Source of the DNA: UBA1479 sp963972065
GTDB lineage: Bacteria; Pseudomonadota; Alphaproteobacteria; Rhodospirillales; Casp-alpha2
Direction of reading: 5' to 3'
Assembly (NCBI GenBank): GCA_963972065.1
Contig: CAXAVJ010000001.1
Location: 62,001 to 126,000 of the forward strand
Length of the DNA: 64,000 nucleotides
Shown here: positions 18,280 to 26,053 of the stretch, piece after piece
How the letters are laid out: the number at the start of each line of letters is the position of its first letter
Position numbering within the stretch: the first letter of the stretch is position 1
Program-made: the position numbers and the translations under genes
The notes under the pieces: model-generated
The model's input: the letters and a program-made list of their open reading frames with translations, nothing else
Databases searched by the model: none
What the model was told of the DNA's origin: nothing

Positions 18280-18291
18280 AGGCTACCCGCC
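18280..18291 (-). promoter_or_regulatory. second, weaker ops-like element
   Basis: On the minus strand GGCGGGTAGCCT lies 6 bases after the stop of the NusG-like gene. It differs from the ops core by one inserted G. With the copy at 18210-18220 it gives two related sites about 70 bp apart in a single leader. It may be a degenerate or chance copy. Confidence 0.3.
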
Positions 18292-18296
18292 GGTGG

Positions 18297-18788
18297 TCAG
18301 GCCGCAGTCACCGCGTGTCCGGGGACGCTGGTCTTGATGGCCCGGCCCATGAAGTCAAGCAACAGGACGACGCGTTGGTTGTCGTCGACGCATTCGAACA
18401 GGCCCTCGATATCGGCGAAGGGGCCGTCCGTTACCTGTAGGCGCTGACCCTTGCGGAAGGCTGGCGGCAAAACTGAAACGATGTCGCCGTCCGCGTGTGC
18501 CCGGATTACGTCGATGATTGCGTCGGGCACTTCCTGCGGTACGGCACCGTCGGTCAAGAGATGAGACACCCCGAAGGTTCCGTTGATGGACCGCCAGCGC
18601 TGTTGGCGCGGGTCCATGCGTACGAACAAATAGCGAGGAAACAGCGGAGAGAGAACCATGTCGATGCGGCGCGCATGACGCCGCCGCTTACGATAGCGCG
18701 GTAGGTAAGGCTCGAACCCCTGGTTCGTCAGGTTCTGTGCGGCGAACGCCTCCTTACCCGCCTGGGTATAGACGACATACCATTTCAT
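18297..18788 (-). CDS. NusG-like/RfaH-like transcription antiterminator
   Basis: 163 residues. An N-terminal NGN domain (MKWYVVYTQAGKEAFAAQNL, LSPLFPRYLFVRMD, INGTFGVSHLLT) is followed by a KOW-containing tail from about residue 108 (RKGQRLQVTDGPFADIEGLF). Stand-alone NusG paralogues at the head of capsule or O-antigen operons (RfaH, UpxY types) help RNA polymerase through long operons. Its gene overlaps that of the upstream regulator (ATGA) and precedes a leader with ops-like sequence. It is a specialised paralogue, because housekeeping nusG normally sits with secE and ribosomal genes. Confidence 0.88.
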   Translation of the reverse strand: MKWYVVYTQAGKEAFAAQNLTNQGFEPYLPRYRKRRRHARRIDMVLSPLFPRYLFVRMDPRQQRWRSINGTFGVSHLLTDGAVPQEVPDAIIDVIRAHADGDIVSVLPPAFRKGQRLQVTDGPFADIEGLFECVDDNQRVVLLLDFMGRAIKTSVPGHAVTAA

Positions 18789-19474
18789 GGCGCGCCCTCT
18801 TGATCGTCGGCGCCGCTGTCGGCCGGCGAAGTCGGGCGGCCGGGCGCGGTCACCCGCAGCAGCTTCGGCGCCAGCACCCGTTCCGCCGGTAGAACCTTCA
18901 TCAGCGTTTCGTAAGCGCCCTGGGGATCGGTGATACCGGTCAGGACGACGGCCTGCGGCCGCTGGTCGGGGGCGATTTCATCGAGCGTGCGGTAGACGGG
19001 TATGTCGCAAAAATCCGGCTCGTTGCGCTCGGAGTCGAGCAGACCGACGATCTCGCATCCTGTCTCCGCTGTTGCCAGCGAGGCAATCTCCGCCAGATCG
19101 GTGGCGCCGACCAGAACGACGCGGGTCCAACCTCGGGTGGCGCAGAACCGGAAGATGTCGGAATATTCCTGGCGCGCTTCGCGGTAGAAGCGCAGCGAAT
19201 GGCCCAGGTACTCGGCGGTGAGCCGGCTTTTCTCGGCGAATCCATGGGGCGTCAGATAATAGGCGTAACGTCGGGCCGGAGCTTGCCTGATCTTCAGCAG
19301 GCCCTTCTTCACGCAGCGCTTGAGGACGGCATTGGTCAGGCCGAGGGCCACACCCAGGCGCTCCGCCAATCCTCGCTGCGAGACAACCTCACCCTCGGCG
19401 ACAAAATCCAGGAGATCGAGCGTCGTCTCGACCATCTGTGACTGATTCTGCGCGTTGAATTTTCCGTTGGCCAT
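18785..19474 (-). CDS. winged-helix regulator with C-terminal Rossmann-like domain
   Basis: 229 residues from the ATG at 19474, which has AAGGGGG just upstream; the frame is open further back but crosses the promoter. Residues about 15-75 form a MarR/winged-helix domain (VSQRGLAERLGVALGLTNAV, then ARRYAYYLTPHGF). A second domain from about residue 115 (RVVLVGATDLAEIAS, IVGLLDSE, PQAVVLTGITDP) looks like a nucleotide- or sugar-binding Rossmann fold as in PglD_N. It probably senses a nucleotide or sugar nucleotide and controls its own operon through the palindrome at 19507-19523. Confidence 0.75.
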   Translation of the reverse strand: MANGKFNAQNQSQMVETTLDLLDFVAEGEVVSQRGLAERLGVALGLTNAVLKRCVKKGLLKIRQAPARRYAYYLTPHGFAEKSRLTAEYLGHSLRFYREARQEYSDIFRFCATRGWTRVVLVGATDLAEIASLATAETGCEIVGLLDSERNEPDFCDIPVYRTLDEIAPDQRPQAVVLTGITDPQGAYETLMKVLPAERVLAPKLLRVTAPGRPTSPADSGADDQEGAP

Positions 19475-19499
19475 GGGGCCCCCTTGTTCACGCCTCGAA

Positions 19500-19527
19500 C
19501 ATATACCGTTCATGTGTTGAACGTCAA
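19500..19527 (-). promoter_or_regulatory. sigma70-type promoter of the regulator/NusG/polysaccharide operon
   Basis: On the minus strand TTGACG (19522-19527) and TATATG (19500-19505) are 16 bases apart. The -10 box is about 26 bases before the ATG of the winged-helix gene, giving a short leader with an AAGGGGG ribosome binding site. This is the best promoter seen ahead of the polysaccharide operon. The spacer holds a perfect inverted repeat, listed separately. Confidence 0.6.
19507..19523. promoter_or_regulatory. palindromic operator candidate
   Basis: CGTTCA-TGTGT-TGAACG is a perfect 6-bp inverted repeat with a 5-bp centre placed between the -35 and -10 boxes. A related GTTC-N7-GAAC lies at 19486-19500, downstream of the -10 box. 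Both could be bound by the winged-helix protein encoded immediately downstream, giving autoregulation. Confidence 0.5.
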
Positions 19528-19670
19528 CCGCCGGATAGATTTGTATTCGGAAAAATAGAAACCGAATCAACGCATAAACCCACGGAACTCATGTGCCGGG
19601 CAAATCGCGTAAGAGGGTCTTTGAGGCGGAATCGGTTGGTTCGGTTCAAGGAACCGGCTATGAGGGGCGC

Positions 19671-21314
19671 ATGATGCCATCCGCACACCGCCGCTGCGCA
19701 TTCACGCCCCTCGTCATCGCCGGGTTGTGGGGGCTGCTGATTGTCGTGACCTTGACCGTGCGCCCGCTTTTGCCCGTCGACGAAACCCGCTACCTCGCCG
19801 TCGCATGGGAGATGTGGCAGCGCGGCGATTTCCTGGTTCCCTATCTGAATGGTGAGCCCTACAGCCACAAGCCGCCGCTTTTGTTCTGGGGCATGCATCT
19901 GGGCTGGGCTCTGTTCGGCGTCAATGACTGGTGGCCAAGGCTGGTGGCGCCTTTGTTCGGGCTCGCGGCCCTGTTGGGGACGTGGTGGCTGGGACGTCTG
20001 TTGTGGCCGGATAGGGCCGAGGCCGGCGCCGTGGCGGCGGCCCTGGCTCTGGGGGCTCTGTTCTGGACGCTGTTCACCACCATGACCATGTTCGACATGC
20101 TGCACGTGGCCTTCACCCTGGGCGGCATGATCGGCCTCGTCATGGCGGCGCGCGGCCGCCTGGCGGCGGGCTTTCTGATGCTCGGTCTTGCCATCGGGCT
20201 CGGCGTGCTCGCCAAGGGGCCGGCGATCCTGGTGCATTTGCTCCCGGCCGCGTTGGCAGCCCCTATTTGGGCGCCTGCCCTCGGCGCCGCCCCCCGCTGG
20301 CGCGCATGGTATGGGGGATTGGCCGCCGCTGTCGCCCTGGGGGCGGCGGTCGGCCTGGCCTGGGCCCTGCCTGCTGCGGAAGCGGGTGGAGCCGAGTACC
20401 GCAACGCCATTCTGTGGGGGCAGTCGGCGGGACGTATGGTCGATAGTTTCGCCCACGGTCGGCCGTTCTGGTGGTTTGCCGCGATCCTGCCGGTCATGGC
20501 CCTGCCCTGGACCATCTGGCCCGCCGCCTGGCGGGCCCTGCGCCGCCAATGGGGGGGCATGGCGGCCGATGGTGGCACGCGCCTCTGTCTCATCTGGCTC
20601 GCCGTCGCCTTCGTGGTCTTCTCCGCCATCAGCGGCAAGCAGCCCCATTACCTGCTGCCGGAATTTCCCGCCCTCGCCCTGATTCTGGCCCGCGCCTTGG
20701 CGGGGGCCATTGCCGCGGAAGGAGACGGCTTCTGGCGCCCGGTCGACCGCTGGGGGCCGGCGGCGTTGTTCCTCATGTTGGCCGGGGGGATGGCTGGCGC
20801 CCTTCATTTCGATATCAAACCATCCTGGGCAACCTCCGTCGGCGACGCGCAGTTGTGGCCGCTTGCCGGGGTGGCTGTGGCGGCGGCCTTTCTGCGCCTG
20901 AACGGGGCAGCCGCGGCGCGGGTGGCGACGATAGCCGGCCTGTCCGTGGGGATGATCGTCGCGGTTCACCTCACGCTGCGTCCATTGATGGCCGAATCTC
21001 ACGACTTCCGGCCGTTCTCCTTGGCCCTCAAGCGGTTCGAGGGCCAGGGTTTCGATTTCGTCACCTTCGGCAAGTACCGGGGGGAATTTCATTTCCTAGG
21101 CCGCCTGACCAAGCCGGTTGGCGTGGTCGACGGGCCGGCGGCGCTGGAGGTTTGGCTCAAGACCCACCCCAAGGCGATGATCATCGCCCCGTTCCGCGAC
21201 ATGCCTGCGGGGCCTGCGCCGGACGCGACCACCCAATTCCGCTCCCGCCAGATCGGCGTGTGGCAGAGCGATCTGTACCCGCCCCGCAGGAGCCGGCGGA
21301 CAAAGCCAAACTGA
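19671..21314 (+). CDS. GT39/ArnT-like membrane glycosyltransferase
   Basis: 547 residues from the ATG at 19671 (GAGGGG upstream; an in-frame start at 19593 adds unlikely sequence). It is strongly hydrophobic with about ten membrane spans. An N-terminal LLPVDETRYLAVAWEMW and SHKPPLLFW are the acidic loop and HKPP motif of the PMT/ArnT family. These enzymes move a sugar from a polyprenyl phosphate donor to lipid A or protein on the periplasmic side. It diverges from the regulator gene, and its stop is 3 bp from the convergent O-antigen ligase gene. Confidence 0.87.
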   Translation: MMPSAHRRCAFTPLVIAGLWGLLIVVTLTVRPLLPVDETRYLAVAWEMWQRGDFLVPYLNGEPYSHKPPLLFWGMHLGWALFGVNDWWPRLVAPLFGLAALLGTWWLGRLLWPDRAEAGAVAAALALGALFWTLFTTMTMFDMLHVAFTLGGMIGLVMAARGRLAAGFLMLGLAIGLGVLAKGPAILVHLLPAALAAPIWAPALGAAPRWRAWYGGLAAAVALGAAVGLAWALPAAEAGGAEYRNAILWGQSAGRMVDSFAHGRPFWWFAAILPVMALPWTIWPAAWRALRRQWGGMAADGGTRLCLIWLAVAFVVFSAISGKQPHYLLPEFPALALILARALAGAIAAEGDGFWRPVDRWGPAALFLMLAGGMAGALHFDIKPSWATSVGDAQLWPLAGVAVAAAFLRLNGAAAARVATIAGLSVGMIVAVHLTLRPLMAESHDFRPFSLALKRFEGQGFDFVTFGKYRGEFHFLGRLTKPVGVVDGPAALEVWLKTHPKAMIIAPFRDMPAGPAPDATTQFRSRQIGVWQSDLYPPRRSRRTKPN

Positions 21315-21316
21315 AG

Positions 21317-22576
21317 CTATTCCGGTTGTGCGGCGGGCCTGTCCGGTTCGGCGGCGATGATGGCGCTCAGTAGGAAGAACGTGATCAACCACCAAGACGA
21401 CCAGATCGAGAAATTGAACAGCGACGAGGTCCAGAACACGGAGAACAGGCCGATCAAGGCCATGTCCACCGGTTGGCCCGACCTTACAAAGCGCCGCGCG
21501 TGCCGGGCGAGGAACCAAGCCAAGACAAAAGCCACGGGCAGGAAGCCGATCACGCCGGTTTCGCCCAGGACCTCCAGTATCCAATTATGCGGGTGGGAGG
21601 GTATGTACTCGACCGTGTAGCCGGGAATTTTTTCGTGGGCACCAGGAATGCGGTCGATGACGTTGATGCCGTGTCCAAACCAGGGCGACTCCGCAATCTT
21701 GCCGCCGACGAAATGCCAGATTTGCTGACGGTGGGTGTCGACCAGCCAGGTCGGCATCCAGTCCCATACCGCCGTCGACGGCGGCGCGTCGGGCAGGACA
21801 TGAACCAGGGCGACGGTGGCAGTCACCGCGCCGGCTGCCCAAAGGGCCCAGACCGGAAGCCATTTTCCGCGCCGTTGCATCGAGACCGCTAGGCTGACCG
21901 TAAGGGCCGAGGCGAGCAGTCCCGCGATCGCCGCTTTGTTCGCCGTCTCGATGATCACGGCGCCGGCGCCAAAGGCCGCCAGGCCCGCCAGCCACCGCCA
22001 CTTGCCGGCGCTGTGCCAGGCGCACCAGATCAGCACGGGCACGGCGCAGGACATCGACGCTGCATAGGCCTTGAGCGCGGCTGCGGCCCAGGCACCGGAG
22101 ACGGCGCCGAAGGTATTGCGGACCGCCTGCAATGGAAGGGTCAGGCCCAGTTGCGCGCTGATGACCAGGGCGGTCCCGGCGGCGCAGCCCAGGATGAATG
22201 TCCGTCGGCAAAGGGTGTTGGCCCGTGCGTCGCCTGCAAGATATGCCCAGAACAAAACACAGCCCACAATATAGGCGAGCGTCCGTGCCCAGGCTTCGAA
22301 GGATCTGAGAGGGTCGAGCGAGCCCGGAATGCTGATTGCCATTCCGGCGAAGGCGGCCAGGACGATCATGCCGAAACGTGAGCGTACGGCGGCGCCGGCC
22401 CGCGCAAAAATGGCGCGGTCCCGCCAGGCGATGATCAGCACGGCGATCAGTGCTGTTGCCACGATCGCCTGTAGCACCGCCCGACCCGACACCATGGCCG
22501 GGACGGTCAGGCCGAGCGCGATGGCGGTCGCGTCGCGCAGCCAGGTCGAATTCGGATGGTCGTCGGTCATGGCCAT
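21317..22576 (-). CDS. O-antigen ligase/polymerase family membrane protein (Wzy_C)
   Basis: 419 residues from the ATG at 22576 (a second ATG is at 22570); the open frame to 23182 is antisense to the heparinase gene and is not coding. It has about ten to twelve hydrophobic spans. A large periplasmic loop with ESPWFGHGIN and IPSHPHNWILEVLGETGVIG holds the conserved His and Gly positions of the Wzy_C domain. Such proteins join O-antigen to lipid A core (WaaL) or polymerise repeats (Wzy). The two cannot be separated here. Confidence 0.85.
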   Translation of the reverse strand: MAMTDDHPNSTWLRDATAIALGLTVPAMVSGRAVLQAIVATALIAVLIIAWRDRAIFARAGAAVRSRFGMIVLAAFAGMAISIPGSLDPLRSFEAWARTLAYIVGCVLFWAYLAGDARANTLCRRTFILGCAAGTALVISAQLGLTLPLQAVRNTFGAVSGAWAAAALKAYAASMSCAVPVLIWCAWHSAGKWRWLAGLAAFGAGAVIIETANKAAIAGLLASALTVSLAVSMQRRGKWLPVWALWAAGAVTATVALVHVLPDAPPSTAVWDWMPTWLVDTHRQQIWHFVGGKIAESPWFGHGINVIDRIPGAHEKIPGYTVEYIPSHPHNWILEVLGETGVIGFLPVAFVLAWFLARHARRFVRSGQPVDMALIGLFSVFWTSSLFNFSIWSSWWLITFFLLSAIIAAEPDRPAAQPE

Positions 22577-22668
22577 GAAGGGTCCGCTGAACCCCGAAGG
22601 GCCGGGGTTATAAATTTGACCGCTGATAGCAGAAGCCTTCGCGCCGGTCCACTTGCCAGGGCGCGCGG

Positions 22669-24255
22669 CTAGGTTCCCTCGCGCAGGAACGACCAGCGCA
22701 CGGCCGTCTCCCGGCCCCGGTGTTCGCCGCGCAGGACGATCTGGCCGCAGCGGCGGGGTCGGGCCGGATCGCCCAGATAGACGCTTTCCTCCAGCGCCGG
22801 CCGGGCGCCTGAACAGCGAAAGCGCCAGCCCTTGCCGCCGGGCAGTTTCAACAACACGGCGTCGCCGCCTTCCAACATCGACGCCCCCGTTTCCGGATGC
22901 AGATGAAAGCGCAGGGCGAAGGCGCCGGTCCCGCCGACCAGGGTATCCTTGCCGCGGAAATCGTCGCCCGCCCCCGACAGGTAGAGGTCGCGGTTGTGGA
23001 CGATGCCGAACGCCCGGCGGTAGCCGTCGTGCGCCGACTGGACGAGGGAACTGCCTTCCCGCTCGTTGCGGCGGAACGCCATGCCGACCTCGGCCGTGCG
23101 GGACCCGTCCGTCGGCAGGGCGTCCGTGTCGTTGACGGCCAGCGTCGAATGGGCGGCGGTCGAGCGCAGCACCCGCGCCCATTCCGTGGTCTCGTCAGGA
23201 TGGGCGCCGCAGTTGACGACCAGGCGATGGCGGCCCGCCGACATCTCGAAACTGAGGGCGCCCGCGTGGATGCCGCCGTAACAGCCCGTATCGGCGATCA
23301 CCGTGGTGGTGCCGGCGTGCAGGCGTTCATACCCCCAATCAGGCAGGCTGGTGGGGGCCGCGCCACGCATGCCCGCCGCGCCCAGGATTGCCGTTACCGC
23401 GGGTGCGCTGGCGTTGCTGCCGCCGTTGAAGGCGGCCAGCCCCCCGTCACCCAGCACGGCCGCCTTGACCGCAGGGGCCATCCTGGCCAGGGCGTCGGTC
23501 AGGAAATCGGGCACCGGCCGGCGCCCGGCCCGAAGGGCGCGCGCCGCCGCGACCAGCCGGGCAAGGGTGCGCAGGGCGGTTTCCGGCGTTCGCGTCCGGT
23601 GACCGCCGTCGGCCAGGATATCGCGGGCGACGGCGGCCCGCAGCCGTTCAAGGCCGATGTCGAGCAGGGGATCCAGGCCTGGCAGGCCGACGGCCCCGGC
23701 GATCAGGGCCGCCCCGACCGTGAACGGACTTTCATCAAGCCCTGAATATTCGTTTCCGGAACGGTTGTTGCCGGCCAGGTGACGCAACTGGGCCGACGCG
23801 GCGGCCGCCATTTCCGCGCGCAGGCCGTTATCGGCCCCATCTGTTGCGAAATCGATATAATTAAGCCAGGCGAGAATGCGGGTCCCGGCCACGTCGGGGG
23901 CCCAGGTCACGGCATCCCAGCGATCATGATGACGCAGCCAGTCGCGGATCAGGGCCTGGGCGGTCTCACGGGCGCCCGGCGCGCTGAGCGCGGCGAGATC
24001 GCGCAGCCAGGAAAATCCGTAAAGCTCGGCCACGGCGCGGCGGCTTTTCAGGTCGGCGGCAAAAGGATAGGGGCCCAAGGTGCGTTTGCGCGCGGCCAGG
24101 ATGATCTCGCCGTTCAGGATGCCGGCGCCGCGCACCGGGTCACCAGGCAGGGGATCGGTGGTAATGGCGTGAATTTTCGTCGGCCCGTGGCGGCGCAACA
24201 TCTTGTTGTAGATGTCGCTGCGGTAAAACACGTCGCGGGCGAACTGGAATACCAT
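22669..24255 (-). CDS. heparinase II/III family protein
   Basis: 528 residues from MVFQFARDVFYRS at 24255; the frame is open 48 codons upstream into rsmB. The N-terminal half is an alpha-toroid (SWLRDLAALS, WAPDVAGTRILAWLNYIDF, GNNRSGNEYSGLDESPF). The C-terminal half is the heparinase II/III beta-sandwich with RLVVNCGAHP, AAHSTLAVND and FRCSGARPALEESVYLGD. Relatives next to rsmB are common in alphaproteobacteria. It likely cleaves an acidic polysaccharide, but no signal peptide is evident and the substrate is unknown. Confidence 0.85.
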   Translation of the reverse strand: MVFQFARDVFYRSDIYNKMLRRHGPTKIHAITTDPLPGDPVRGAGILNGEIILAARKRTLGPYPFAADLKSRRAVAELYGFSWLRDLAALSAPGARETAQALIRDWLRHHDRWDAVTWAPDVAGTRILAWLNYIDFATDGADNGLRAEMAAAASAQLRHLAGNNRSGNEYSGLDESPFTVGAALIAGAVGLPGLDPLLDIGLERLRAAVARDILADGGHRTRTPETALRTLARLVAAARALRAGRRPVPDFLTDALARMAPAVKAAVLGDGGLAAFNGGSNASAPAVTAILGAAGMRGAAPTSLPDWGYERLHAGTTTVIADTGCYGGIHAGALSFEMSAGRHRLVVNCGAHPDETTEWARVLRSTAAHSTLAVNDTDALPTDGSRTAEVGMAFRRNEREGSSLVQSAHDGYRRAFGIVHNRDLYLSGAGDDFRGKDTLVGGTGAFALRFHLHPETGASMLEGGDAVLLKLPGGKGWRFRCSGARPALEESVYLGDPARPRRCGQIVLRGEHRGRETAVRWSFLREGT

Positions 24256-24283
24256 CCGCCGATGAATAGCACCGAACGGGGCG

Positions 24284-25576
24284 CTAGGCGATACGCCGCA
24301 GCGCGGCGGCGAAAAACCCGTCCATGCCGCCGATTTCCACCGCCATGGACGGTAGGGTGCGCAGCCAGCCTTCCGGCGACAGCATGTCCGGCGTGACACC
24401 CGATTCGCCGGGTGTCGCCGGCTCGGGCTTGAAGTCGGCCTGCCGGTTCAGGAACGCCCGGACGCGCTCGGGCCCTTCCTCGGGCTGCAGGGAACAGGTC
24501 GCGAAAATCAATACGCCGCCGGGACGGACCCAGTCCGCCGCGCGAGCCAGCAGCCGGTCCTGCAGGTCAGCCAACTTGGCGGTGTCCTCGGGCCGCTTCA
24601 GATGGGGCAGGTCCGGATGGCGGCGGATCGTTCCCGTGGCCGAACAGGGTGCGTCCAACAGGATTGCGTCGAAGCGGGTGGGGGCGTCCCAGGAAAGGGC
24701 GTCGGCGGCCACGGTTTCCACCTGAAGCTCGAGGCGGTCCAGGTTGCGAGCGAGGGTTTCCAGGCGCTTTTCCGAGCGGTCGAGGGCGGTCACCCGCGCC
24801 CCTCCCGCCGCCAATTGCGCCGTCTTGCCGCCGGGTGCGGCGCAGAGGTCGAGAACACTCAGGCCCGCGACATCGCCCAACAACCGCACGGGCAAGGCCG
24901 CGGCCCGGTCCTGTACCCACCAGGCACCTTCGGCAAATCCGGGCAGTTCGGGCACGGGGGCCGCATCGGTCAGGCGCAGGCTGTGGTCCGATAATGCCGT
25001 GCCGCCCAGGCGTTCGGCCCAGCCCGCGGCATCGTCCTTGACCGTGATGTCGAGAGGGGCCGGGGTCAGATGGCTTTCCGCGATGGCGCGGCAGATATCG
25101 GCGCCGTAGGCCGCCTCCCAGGCCTGCCACAGCCAGTCCGGCGTGTTGAGCCGGGCTGCGTCTTGCCCGGCCAGGGCGGCGGCGCCCTCGCGCTGAAGGC
25201 GGCGCAGCACCGCATTGACCAGCTTGGCCAGGCGTCCCTGGCCGCGGGCGCGGGCCAGGTCCACGGCCGTGTCCACGGCGGCATGGTCGGCCGTGCCCGT
25301 GAACAGCAACTGTGCGGCACCCAGCCGCAGGATGTCCTGGGCCGTGCGGGCATTGGCCGGCAGGGGCTTTTCCAGGCAGGCGGATATCAGCGCGTCGATC
25401 TGGCCCAGGCGGCGCAAGGTCGTGGCGACCAAATTATGGGCAAAAGCGCGGCCGCGCGGGTCGAGCGCCGCGAAGGCACCACCGGTCATCTGTTGGTCGA
25501 GGGCCTGCTTGCGGCGGATCACGCCCTGCAACAGGTCGAGGGCCGCCGCGCGGGCATCCGGGCTGTCATGGTTCAT
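24284..25576 (-). CDS. rsmB: 16S rRNA (cytosine-967 C5) methyltransferase
   Basis: 430 residues from MNHDSPDARAAALDLLQGV at 25576. An N-terminal NusB-like RNA-binding domain (to about residue 135) is followed by the Nol1/Nop2/Sun methyltransferase: SVLDLCAAPGGKTAQLAA (SAM motif I), ILLDAPCSATGTIRRHPD and FATCSLQPEEGPERV, giving the two catalytic cysteines. It methylates C967 of 16S rRNA during 30S assembly. The frame is open upstream to 25774, but the extra region is atypical and overlaps the divergent DUF1674 gene. Confidence 0.93.
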   Translation of the reverse strand: MNHDSPDARAAALDLLQGVIRRKQALDQQMTGGAFAALDPRGRAFAHNLVATTLRRLGQIDALISACLEKPLPANARTAQDILRLGAAQLLFTGTADHAAVDTAVDLARARGQGRLAKLVNAVLRRLQREGAAALAGQDAARLNTPDWLWQAWEAAYGADICRAIAESHLTPAPLDITVKDDAAGWAERLGGTALSDHSLRLTDAAPVPELPGFAEGAWWVQDRAAALPVRLLGDVAGLSVLDLCAAPGGKTAQLAAGGARVTALDRSEKRLETLARNLDRLELQVETVAADALSWDAPTRFDAILLDAPCSATGTIRRHPDLPHLKRPEDTAKLADLQDRLLARAADWVRPGGVLIFATCSLQPEEGPERVRAFLNRQADFKPEPATPGESGVTPDMLSPEGWLRTLPSMAVEIGGMDGFFAAALRRIA

Positions 25577-25666
25577 GCCCCGGTCATGCCAGGGTGGCGC
25601 GGGGCGGGCAAGGGGATTCAACCGCCGCCCTTGGCGGGCGGGGGCGGATCCCGCTAAACTGCGGCC

Positions 25667-25903
25667 ATGACCGACGACAACGACAGCAAGCGCGTTCAGC
25701 GCCTGGAACGGGCGCGGGCCTTTCTCGCCGCCGGGCGCACGCAAGTCGACCCCCGCCCCCAACCGGCACCCCAACAGGCCGCGCCTCAGGCACCCGCCGC
25801 CGAGGGCGCGCCCCAGGCCGGCGCGGACGGCGCCAAGGCCGCGCGGCCCGACCCGACCCGCTTCGGGGACTGGGAAAAAAACGGCCGCTGCATCGACTTT
25901 TGA
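25667..25903 (+). CDS. DUF1674 family protein (SDHAF4-like succinate dehydrogenase assembly factor)
   Basis: 78 residues. A variable Ala/Pro/Gln-rich middle ends in DPTRFGDWEKNGRCIDF, the highly conserved DUF1674 tail. The eukaryotic homologue SDHAF4 binds flavinylated SdhA and protects it before SDH assembly. In alphaproteobacteria the gene is commonly divergent from rsmB, as here. Function in bacteria is by homology. Confidence 0.88.
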   Translation: MTDDNDSKRVQRLERARAFLAAGRTQVDPRPQPAPQQAAPQAPAAEGAPQAGADGAKAARPDPTRFGDWEKNGRCIDF

Positions 25904-26053
25904 TCCGCTTCCGAACCGTCCACGTTCGAACCGGGCGCCGGGGGCTTGCTCTTGGTGCGCCGGTGGGACATTCTATGCCCTGATCGGGCGAGGACGGAGA
26001 CGCGGGCACCGGCGATCACCGGACGTTCGCGCCGCAATACAAAGAATTCAGAA

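Noticed and set aside
19524..21092. A 522-residue frame opposite the GT39 gene
   Set aside because: Low-complexity Gly/Arg/Gln sequence and exact antisense of a clear membrane protein.
22577..23182. An N-terminal extension of the O-antigen ligase of about 200 residues
   Set aside because: The added part is antisense-frame sequence over the heparinase gene and has no hydrophobic or family features; the ATG at 22576 starts the first membrane span.
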